The notes under the pieces were generated by a model that saw only the letters and a program-made list of their open reading frames with translations, was not told the DNA's origin and ran no database searches. Both the position numbers and the translations under genes were made by a program. 64,000 nt of DNA from JBBQWR01 sp038210495 (GTDB lineage: Bacteria; Planctomycetota; Planctomycetia; Pirellulales; DATAWG01). This document shows positions 53,019 to 59,302 of the stretch, in pieces. Location of the stretch: assembly GCA_038210495.1 (NCBI GenBank), contig JBBQWR010000029.1:1-64000 (forward strand), given 5' to 3'. Positions within the stretch are counted from its first letter, which is position 1; each line of letters opens with the position of its first letter.

Positions 53019-53906
53019 ATGCCTCGGAATAGCCTCCGCGCGAGTTGTCTCGCGATTGCCGCGATGCTGCTCACGCCTTTGATCGGCAAGTCCGAGCAAT
53101 ACAAGTTCGGGCCAGATTCCGAGCGGCATGAGGGCACGCCTCAAGGAACCGTCACGAAGCACGAGTGGAAGAGCAAGATTTTCGAGGATACGATTCGCGA
53201 CTATTGGGTTTACGTTCCCAAGCAATACGAGGGCTCGAAGCCGGCCTGCGTCATGGTGTTTCAGGATGGCCATGCCTATGTGAACGAAACGGGGGAATTC
53301 CGGGCGCCGATCGTCATGGACAATCTGATCGCCAAGAATGAAATGCCGGTCACGATCGGCGTCTTCATCAACCCGGGCCACAAGGCCGAAAAGTCGCCCC
53401 CGAACGCCTGGAACGCCAACAATCGCAGCTTTGAATACGACACGCTGAGCGATCAATACGCCCGGTTCCTGCTCGAGGAAATCCTGCCCGAGGTCGGCAA
53501 GGAATATAAGCTAACCGAAAGCGGAGCGGGCCGAGGCATCTGCGGCATCAGCTCGGGCGGAATCTGCGCCTTCACCGTCGCTTGGCAACGGCCCGACGCA
53601 TTCGGCAAAGTGCTCAGCCACGTCGGCAGCTTTACGAATATCCGCGGCGGCCACGTCTATCCGGCCCTGATCCGCAAGACGAAGCCGGTCAAACCGATCC
53701 GCGTCTTCCTGCAGGACGGCTCGGGCGACCTCGACAACGAGCACGGCAATTGGCCCCTGGCGAATCAAGAAATGGCCGCCGCGCTAAAATTCGCCAAGTA
53801 CGATTACCGCTTCGATTTCGGCACGGAAGGTCACAACGGCAAACACGGCGGCGCCATTCTCCCCGAATCGCTAAAGTGGCTGTGGCGCGATTACAAGAGG
53901 GAGTAG
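53019..53906 (+). CDS. Secreted esterase of the enterochelin-esterase/esterase D type
   Basis: A 295-residue alpha/beta hydrolase. ATG 53019 gives a signal peptide (LRASCLAIAAMLLTPLIG, cleaved near residue 23), so the product is periplasmic or exported. DYWVYVPKQYEGSKPACVMV and FQDGHAYV are the typical early strands. GRGICGISSGGICAFTVAWQ contains the nucleophile Ser in GxSxG form; LQDGSGDLDNEHGNW should hold the acidic residue and FGTEGHNGKHGG the His. Relatives hydrolyse siderophore esters or acetyl/feruloyl groups on polysaccharides. No siderophore genes are near, so carbohydrate or xenobiotic ester cleavage is more likely. Confidence 0.82.
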   Translation: MPRNSLRASCLAIAAMLLTPLIGKSEQYKFGPDSERHEGTPQGTVTKHEWKSKIFEDTIRDYWVYVPKQYEGSKPACVMVFQDGHAYVNETGEFRAPIVMDNLIAKNEMPVTIGVFINPGHKAEKSPPNAWNANNRSFEYDTLSDQYARFLLEEILPEVGKEYKLTESGAGRGICGISSGGICAFTVAWQRPDAFGKVLSHVGSFTNIRGGHVYPALIRKTKPVKPIRVFLQDGSGDLDNEHGNWPLANQEMAAALKFAKYDYRFDFGTEGHNGKHGGAILPESLKWLWRDYKRE

Positions 53907-54640
53907 CCGCTCCCAAACCGGCTCACCGCCTGGGTAAAAGGGGACAGCCCTGAATGGCACTTCAGCGTGCGAGGCAAGGACTTGCGATGACGGCGGCGTA
54001 GGGCCGGTCGGCATCGCGCTGGTGGCGCGATCGCGCAGGTCTGGGCGTTTCGGTTTTTCGCGATCGACCTTCGCCCGCGCGCACCGCGAACGCGCTTCCG
54101 CCGATGAGACCAGCGTATTTTTGAGCTTCAAGGTTATAAACGCCTCGTGCGTTGCATCGTCTTTGCAAAAGTCGATTTGCGAATCTCGACCTTTGCCCGT
54201 CAAACTGGCCTTAAACAGTTCATTTGAGCTAATATCGATGGCCTTCATAACGACAATTTCATGTACGGAAGTCGCGCCGACTTCGCGATTCACTCAGCGG
54301 CCGACTGGGTGGTGGATGTGCCGATTTGGTCCCACGGTAGCGCTGAGCAATGGTATCCACCCGGCGTGCAGTGAATCGGTCGCGGCGCCTGGAATCCCGC
54401 CCAATTTCATGTAAATGGCCATTGATGATTCTCCCTCTGCTTTCGATGATGCGACGTGATAGGCGATGGTCGCATTGTATCCGACGGCGCGTTGGCTTGG
54501 CGACTTTTATAGAAATCGGGCCATTTCGCCACCGCTCACAAACCACCGGTGACGCCGCGAGGCCGGGCTGACGGGATATGAGTAGAAGCCGGCGCCACGC
54601 ACGGAGATGCGAAGCCTGCGATCGCAAACGGCGCTGGTCA
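53907..54640. other. Probable remnant of an older integrated element
   Basis: About 730 bases without a gene I can support. It starts with a partial GGGGACAGCCC repeat end near 53940. A minus-strand frame from ATG 54248 to 53871 encodes KAIDISSNELFKASLTGKGR and continues with a basic stretch, but its C-terminal part looks like out-of-frame noise. Because a decayed integrase follows at the right, I read this stretch as leftover mobile DNA. No function is assigned. Confidence 0.35.
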
Positions 54641-54650
54641 TTAAGACCGT

Positions 54651-54989
54651 TTCCGCCATCGGTCAAAAGCTGGCGTCAGAGTCAGCAGCAACATGGTTGG
54701 AAACGATGAGGTCGTGAAATACGCCAGCGCTCACGACCTGCGTCGGTCATTTGGCGAACGGTGGGCAAGCCGGAACATGCCACAGGTCCTCATGGAAATA
54801 ACGCGGCACGAGTCGATTGAGACGACGCTCAAGTATTCCGTCGGACGGAACGCCCAAAGCACGGCAGACGTACTATGGGATGCTCACGGGCGGGCAGTTT
54901 GTAACATTTCCGGTAACAACGGCCAAAACCCTGCCGAATCGACCGAACCCGGACCACTTTCTAACCCGGAACTATCCAACGACTTAGAT
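54651..54989 (+). pseudogene. Tyrosine recombinase/integrase, C-terminal remnant
   Basis: From about 54693 the frame reads ASAHDLRRSFGERWASRNMP and then ITRHESIETTLKYSVGRN, the catalytic end of a phage/ICE-type tyrosine integrase: box II Arg in HDLRRSFG, His in RHESIETT and the nucleophile Tyr in TTLKY. Slightly upstream the related segment VSAIGQ is in a different frame, joined at an AAAA run (54665-54668), so the gene is frameshifted and its N-terminal half is gone. The frame runs on through the tRNA fragment to 55205, but that tail is meaningless. It points toward the attachment site, as integrases of int-att ends do. Confidence 0.75.
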
Positions 54990-54994
54990 AGAAG

Positions 54995-55035
54995 AGGCGC
55001 CGGTCGGAGTCGAACCGACGATGGCGGATTTGCAA
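54995..55035 (-). other. 3' fragment of tRNA-Cys (GCA): attachment-site scar
   Basis: The minus strand reads from anticodon loop TTGCAAA through ATCCGCC, T-arm GTCGGTTCGACTCCGAC and acceptor strand CGGCGCCT. There is no matching 5' acceptor strand (GGCGCCG would be needed) and the anticodon stem's 5' side does not pair, so this is the displaced 3' half of a tRNA-Cys gene. By the usual logic of tRNA integration, the inserted element lies on the 5' side of the fragment, to the right here. The intact tRNA-Cys should be at its far end. A decayed full-length tRNA is a less likely reading. Confidence 0.65.
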
Positions 55036-55315
55036 TCTGTCCGGTCCACTATGCTCCCGTTCACGATGCTACGGATGAGTCGAGAAAACACGGGCAATTC
55101 GCATTTTGCCTATCGCCCAAAAAACGCCGGTTTCGCATTGGCGTTGTGTGTCTAGTGAGTGTTGGCCAACGTGTTTTGACGCTGGCCGCTAATTCGATAG
55201 GATGAATCACGCTGGGCGGCGCGACGGCGCCAAAATCGACTTACGCCTTGATTCGCTGTTTCTCCAAGCGGCGATCGGGCGTCGGTCGGCCCGGTCTTAA
55301 AACTTGGAGAATCCT

Positions 55316-56662
55316 ATGGTGATCCGAGCTAGGGAGCGTGCGCACGCCGCTGATCTGACGCTTTCCGCAGAATTGACGACGGTCCGTGATGCCGCGCTCG
55401 AAGCAGTTAAGAGATTGGGCGCGTTCTGGGCTTCGCTCAAGATCGGGGCGTCGGCCAAGACCCCGCCGCTGCGGCTCGGCTTCGACGTTCTCAAATTGCG
55501 TGGCGCAAGCCGGCGATTGACGGAAGCCCTGGAAAGCCCCGCTGTCGATTCGACTCTTAACGCCTTCCATATTGGCGGGATCGAGGCGGCTGGAGTTTCC
55601 GATCACAATTACGCTCGGGCGCTGCTGCAACTCTGTGGATACGCAATCAGGCCGCTACAACTCGCCGAAGACGTCGATTTTGACGCCGTGCTAAAGCATT
55701 GGTCGAAGCTGAAAAAGGAATTCGCCAGCGAAGTCGACGATCTGCTTGCCGCGACCGCGAAACTGCGAATTCAGATCGAGGATGAATTCGACCGGGCGTT
55801 GAATTCGATCGCGCCGCCATTAGCCGCCAACGGCCAGCCGGCGGATCATACCGCGAAGCGAAAAATGGCGATCGGGCAACTGGAGATTCTTCGCGAACGC
55901 CTCGACTCGCGGGCCGATCAGCAGATCGCCGATTTCGATTTCCGCATGGTCGAAACAACTGACGGCCGATGCGTGACCTGTTTGCGAGAACTCAATTTGC
56001 CGAGTAAAGGCTTCGCGGATTTTCTGGATTTGCAAACGCAAATAAGGAAAAGGCTAGGCGAACTCGACATTGAATTGAATGACGAGCAAGATTTGATGTG
56101 CTGGGCAATGCGATACGCTGGACATAAGCGCGCAGCAGGCCCCGAGGATCAAATCTGCGAGTGCTGCCCCGAGTGCGTGGAAGAAGGCGAGGAGCCGCTA
56201 TATCCTGGCGAGCCGCACATGGAAGCGGCCACGGTTTCGGCGTTCCACGGACATCCGTACCGATTCATGGCTCTCGCGCTGCAGATGTTTTTGACGACTC
56301 TGAAGGCCGCAGACGGCGCAAGCGGGGGGCCGATAAAGCTTCGGGGAAGGAAAAAAGCCAAAAACGGGCCGAAGCCCGAGGCGCAAGACGATGGCCCGGA
56401 AGCGCCGAATTGGTTCTGGTGGAAGGGAGAAAAACGCGAGTTTCAGCCGATACCTCACCGTCTGCTGACATACCTTTGGGATTCAGCCGACGGCAAGCCG
56501 ACAGTTGAACACGTGATAGAGCGAGTCTGGGAGGCTGATACGACCGAAGGCAATCTACGTGCGACGATCAGTCGGCTGAATACGGCGCTCGCAGAACATG
56601 GTTTCCCGATCACGGCGAACCTAAAGAACGGCTACGTTTCTCTAACAGTTGGGAATTCTTAA
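55316..56662 (+). CDS. Winged-helix protein of the integrated element
   Basis: A 448-residue protein; ATG 55316 is preceded by a TTGGAG ribosome-binding site (the TTG at 55304 is part of that site). The N-terminal 120 residues are Ala/Leu-rich helices. A middle coiled-coil-like part (about 130-210) is followed by cysteine clusters CVTC and CECCPEC that may bind zinc. The C-terminal 75 residues (IPHRLLTYLWDSADGKPTVE, then NLRATISRLNTALAEHGF and NGYVSL) look like a winged-helix DNA-binding domain of the OmpR type. It is the first gene after the attachment site and may regulate or initiate functions of the element. No named family is recognised. Confidence 0.65.
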   Translation: MVIRARERAHAADLTLSAELTTVRDAALEAVKRLGAFWASLKIGASAKTPPLRLGFDVLKLRGASRRLTEALESPAVDSTLNAFHIGGIEAAGVSDHNYARALLQLCGYAIRPLQLAEDVDFDAVLKHWSKLKKEFASEVDDLLAATAKLRIQIEDEFDRALNSIAPPLAANGQPADHTAKRKMAIGQLEILRERLDSRADQQIADFDFRMVETTDGRCVTCLRELNLPSKGFADFLDLQTQIRKRLGELDIELNDEQDLMCWAMRYAGHKRAAGPEDQICECCPECVEEGEEPLYPGEPHMEAATVSAFHGHPYRFMALALQMFLTTLKAADGASGGPIKLRGRKKAKNGPKPEAQDDGPEAPNWFWWKGEKREFQPIPHRLLTYLWDSADGKPTVEHVIERVWEADTTEGNLRATISRLNTALAEHGFPITANLKNGYVSLTVGNS

Positions 56663-56686
56663 CCCAACCAGAATTGTTACAAATTT

Positions 56687-56704
56687 GTTGCACGCTCGTG
56701 CAAC
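56687..56704. promoter_or_regulatory. Operator-like perfect palindrome before the replication operon
   Basis: GTTGCACG-CT-CGTGCAAC is an 18-bp palindrome with 8-bp arms in the 114-base gap upstream of the small gene at 56777. Its symmetry and place suggest an operator for a dimeric repressor that controls the downstream overlapping genes. A second, imperfect hairpin (ATCGAAAGC/GCTTCGAT) lies at about 56739-56760, just before the ACCTGGAGG ribosome-binding site. Confidence 0.5.
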
Positions 56705-56776
56705 CGTTTGGCAACACGCCTATTGCTAGTCTCAGGTCATCGAAAGCAATCGCTTCGATCACCTGGAGGCGAAGCA

Positions 56777-56956
56777 ATGTCTGTGAACGCGAAAACGAAT
56801 TCCGACGATGACGCGATTGGGAACATTCCCAAGCCAGCGATCATTCGCCAGCAGCTATCCGACCGGCTCAAAGAGGCTCGGATTCTGCGCCGTCTGTTGA
56901 AGGTTTCCGAGGCGGCCGCTGATCGTTCCCAAAGATCCGAAGGGGATGAAAAGTGA
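56777..56956 (+). CDS. Small hypothetical protein
   Basis: 59 residues from ATG 56777 with a strong GGAGG site eight bases upstream; the longer frame from 56708 has no ribosome-binding site. The sequence is charged, with a predicted helix IIRQQLSDRLKEARILRRLL. It ends by overlapping the GTG of the next gene (GTGA), so the two are co-translated. It may be a small regulator or partner of the HTH protein; no family is recognised. Confidence 0.55.
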   Translation: MSVNAKTNSDDDAIGNIPKPAIIRQQLSDRLKEARILRRLLKVSEAAADRSQRSEGDEK

Positions 56957-57225
56957 AACTCGACGCCGAAGATCTGCGCGACCTGCGACCGCTGATCGAC
57001 GCCATCGTGCAATCGACGGTAGCCACGCTCCAGGCCGACGATGCCAAACTCGGCGACGGTGGCCGGCTGGGATTCAGCGAGCCCGAGGCCGCAAGCCTAC
57101 TCGGTATCGCTCGGCACCGGCTCCGTGACGCTCGTCTCCGTGGCGAAATCAAAGCGAGGCTCGTGGGGAAATCTTATCTCTACAGCCGGCAATCGCTGGT
57201 GGGATTTTTGCGAGGTTTGGAATGA
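56953..57225 (+). CDS. AlpA/excisionase-type helix-turn-helix protein
   Basis: A 90-residue protein starting at GTG 56953. A leading helical segment is followed by a DNA-binding domain of the MerR/excisionase (HTH_17) type, LGFSEPEAASLLGIARHRLR with the wing-like KARLVGKSYLYSRQSLVGFL. Proteins of this type act as excisionases or regulators in phages and integrative elements. Its stop overlaps the start of the Mini-A-like gene (ATGA), so they are made together. Whether it controls excision or guides the topoisomerase-like protein is unknown. Confidence 0.7.
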   Translation: MKLDAEDLRDLRPLIDAIVQSTVATLQADDAKLGDGGRLGFSEPEAASLLGIARHRLRDARLRGEIKARLVGKSYLYSRQSLVGFLRGLE

Positions 57226-58103
57226 TCCGCAAATCTTATAGGGCTAGACCTACAAAACCCAAACGCCGGTCGAAAGCCGAGATTGCCACGATCCGCGATG
57301 GGCTCTTCAAGCTGCTCTACCACGAAAGCCCGATGACGGTTCGGCAAGTTTTCTATCGGGCTGTTAGCTCCGGTCTGATCGGGAAGACGGAAGCCGATTA
57401 CAAGCAGACGATCGGCCGGCTGTTGGTCGAAATGCGCCGCGATGGAACTATCCCCTTTGAATGGCTCGCGGACAACACGCGGTGGATGCGAAAGCCGACG
57501 AGCTACAGCTCGCAGGAACGCATGCTCCAGATCACCGCCCAGACCTACCGCCGAGCAATTTGGAACGACCAGCACGATTACGTCGAAGTCTGGTTAGAGA
57601 AAGAAGCGCTGGCCGGGGTTGTGGTTGACGTCACGGCTGAGTGGGACGTCCCGCTTATGGTCACGCGGGGCTATCCGTCATTGTCCTACATCCACGCGGC
57701 GGCGCAGGCCATTTCAGCGCAAGGCAAGCCGGCCTATCTGTACTATTTCGGCGACCACGATCCGAGCGGGGTGGACATACCACGGGCCGTCAATCAGGGC
57801 ATCCGGGAGTTGGCGCCCGACGCTGAAATCCATTTCGAGCGAGTGGCCGTGCTGCCCAGCCAGATCGAGGAATTCGGACTGCTCACGCGGCCCACCAAGA
57901 TGACAGATTCGCGTAGCAAGGGATTTGTGGGGGAATCGGTTGAAGTTGATGCGATCCCGCCGGCTTCGCTCCGCGAGCTAGTCCGCGACTGTATTGAGCG
58001 GCACGTTGACCGTGATGTGCTCGAGCGGACGCGCAACGTGGAGCATTACGAGCGCGAGACGCTCTTGAGGCTGGCCGCCAATTTCGGGGGCTTCGACGAA
58101 TGA
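57222..58103 (+). CDS. Topoisomerase VI A/Spo11-like protein (Mini-A type)
   Basis: A 293-residue protein with the order of topoisomerase VI subunit A: a winged-helix part containing MTVRQVFYRAVSSGLIGKTE, where Tyr45 is the candidate DNA-cleaving tyrosine, then a Toprim domain with VEVWLEKEAL (Glu126) and YYFGDHDPSGVDI (Asp178 and Asp180). It is shorter than cellular TopoVI-A, and no B subunit (GHKL ATPase) gene is present here. This fits the Mini-A group of stand-alone A-subunit relatives reported from mobile elements. It may nick or cut element DNA during replication, recombination or transfer; activity is not proven by sequence. It overlaps both neighbours by ATGA. Confidence 0.75.
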   Translation: MIRKSYRARPTKPKRRSKAEIATIRDGLFKLLYHESPMTVRQVFYRAVSSGLIGKTEADYKQTIGRLLVEMRRDGTIPFEWLADNTRWMRKPTSYSSQERMLQITAQTYRRAIWNDQHDYVEVWLEKEALAGVVVDVTAEWDVPLMVTRGYPSLSYIHAAAQAISAQGKPAYLYYFGDHDPSGVDIPRAVNQGIRELAPDAEIHFERVAVLPSQIEEFGLLTRPTKMTDSRSKGFVGESVEVDAIPPASLRELVRDCIERHVDRDVLERTRNVEHYERETLLRLAANFGGFDE

Positions 58104-58282
58104 GCACCGTCGACCGACCAACATACGTTTTGACCGTTCGCCCGCTAGCCGACTCCACCGATCGTGATGGGATCAGGCGCTTGCGAGCGATGCTGAAAAA
58201 CATGCTGCGAGGCTACCGAATTCAATGTTTGTCATGCGTCCCAAAAATTGAACCAGCGGAAGATCAATCGGATTACTACTAA
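58100..58282 (+). CDS. Small conserved protein, paralogue A
   Basis: A 60-residue protein, RPTYVLTVRPLADSTDRDGI and RRLRAMLKNMLRGYRIQCLS, clearly paralogous to the one at 59141. The start overlaps the stop of the Mini-A-like gene. The fold is likely a small alpha/beta unit (two strands and a helix). I recall similar short proteins beside primase-helicase genes in planctomycete elements, but no function is known. The pattern of overlap suggests it works with the replication proteins, perhaps as a nucleic-acid-binding accessory. Confidence 0.65.
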   Translation: MSTVDRPTYVLTVRPLADSTDRDGIRRLRAMLKNMLRGYRIQCLSCVPKIEPAEDQSDYY

Positions 58283-58349
58283 CCCGCGACGGGATGCCGA
58301 GCCGGCGGCGCCCGTGGCTTTTTTACTTCCGGTCCAAGGGAAAACGACG

Positions 58350-58625
58350 ATGGGAATGAGCGACGTTTTTTTCGACGCGGTTGGCCGAGCCGAAAGTTAC
58401 CTCGAAGACGGAGACTATACGAGCGAAGAGCGTGATTTTGTCGCCCCAATTTTATTCCTAATGAGTAACGTCGGCGCCTATCTCGACACGAGTTGCGGGG
58501 TCGGGCCGGGACGTCAGAAGCTCCATGACGCGATTGCCGCCATCGACCTGTCGCAAGTCGTGGAAGCAGTCGATCAGTGCGGAGCTGAACTTTGTCAGCA
58601 TGGCGGACGGTCCGCCAAAAGCTAA
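58350..58625 (+). CDS. Hypothetical protein of the integrated element
   Basis: 91 residues from ATG 58350 (an ATG at 58356 is also possible); AAGGGAAAA lies just upstream. The longer frame from 58248 overlaps the preceding gene and is unlikely. The sequence (SDVFFDAVGRAESYLEDGDY, then PILFLMSNVGAYLDTS) is mainly acidic and helical, with no recognised domain. A stem-loop without a T-run (GGCTCG...CGAGCC, 58650-58675) separates it from the next gene. Confidence 0.5.
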   Translation: MGMSDVFFDAVGRAESYLEDGDYTSEERDFVAPILFLMSNVGAYLDTSCGVGPGRQKLHDAIAAIDLSQVVEAVDQCGAELCQHGGRSAKS

Positions 58626-58697
58626 CTACCCCTAGAAACGCAAACGGCTCGCGCGCCGACGAAAGCTGCGAGCCGAATGCGAATTGGAATCAACATT

Positions 58698-59144
58698 ATG
58701 AGTCTACTTGATCGAAGACAACGACGCTACGTGATGACGCAGGCGGAATTGCTAAGGGCGATCGCCGCGCTGGTCCGCGTCAAAGAGGCCGGCTACGTGC
58801 CCGAGTTGCGAGACGAAATTGCGGCACGATTCCGCGAAGAGCGCCAACGCGAAATGCGCGTTCCCATTGGGGCAGAAATTTGGCTAGGTGAAGAGCTGCG
58901 GGGGATTCTGAGGCAAGACAAGGAAGCCTGCGAGGCCGCCGCCTACGAATACCTACATCCGTCCCACTCGCGATTCGCATTCAATGTGTTGCTCGAATTC
59001 GCCGCATCACTCGACAAGCCGGCTCAACCGTCGTCTCCGTCTCCATCCCGACCGCCTCGGCCAGTCCGCAGGGGCTCGTGGCATGATTGCTCGCACGGCC
59101 CTGGATCAGAGGTTGCAGATTGCTTGCGGGGCGCCGCCCGATGA
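58698..59144 (+). CDS. Hypothetical protein upstream of the primase-helicase
   Basis: 148 residues from ATG 58698; ATG 58677 in the same frame is the alternative. The first 105 residues are charged and helical (ELLRAIAALVRVKEAGYVPE, EELRGILRQDKEACEAAAYE); the last 40 are Pro/Ser/Arg-rich. The stop overlaps the start of paralogue B (ATGA), so it belongs to the same translational unit as the PrimPol-helicase gene. No family is recognised. Confidence 0.5.
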   Translation: MSLLDRRQRRYVMTQAELLRAIAALVRVKEAGYVPELRDEIAARFREERQREMRVPIGAEIWLGEELRGILRQDKEACEAAAYEYLHPSHSRFAFNVLLEFAASLDKPAQPSSPSPSRPPRPVRRGSWHDCSHGPGSEVADCLRGAAR

Positions 59145-59302
59145 CCGAGCGACCAATTTACATTTTGCGCGTTAGACCGCTCGCCGATCCATCGGACGTC
59201 GATGGCGTGCGCCGGTTGCGATCGCTCTTGAAAAGAATGTTGCGCCAATGGCGATTGCAAGTTATCGGCTGCAAGCCGGAGAAGGGGCAGGCCGACGTAT
59301 GA
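59141..59302 (+). CDS. Small conserved protein, paralogue B
   Basis: 53 residues from ATG 59141: RPIYILRVRPLADPSDVDGV and RRLRSLLKRMLRQWRLQVIG. It matches paralogue A at 58100 along most of its length (RP-Y-L-VRPLAD, DG-RRLR, LK-ML). It overlaps the preceding gene by ATGA at its start and the PrimPol-helicase ATG at its end. Two diverged copies, one joined to the Mini-A-like gene and one to the helicase, suggest a duplicated accessory factor of replication. The function is not known. Confidence 0.65.
   Translation: MTERPIYILRVRPLADPSDVDGVRRLRSLLKRMLRQWRLQVIGCKPEKGQADV

Noticed and set aside
54995..55070. Complete tRNA-Cys gene
   Set aside because: The 5' acceptor strand and D-arm do not match or pair, and the anticodon stem is mispaired; only the 3' half is genuine.
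54990..55205. C-terminal extension of the integrase frame
   Set aside because: The frame runs through the reverse complement of a tRNA fragment; the resulting peptide is a known kind of artefact.
58650..58675. GGCTCG/CGAGCC hairpin between element genes as a terminator
   Set aside because: No T-run follows; it may only be a spacer hairpin.
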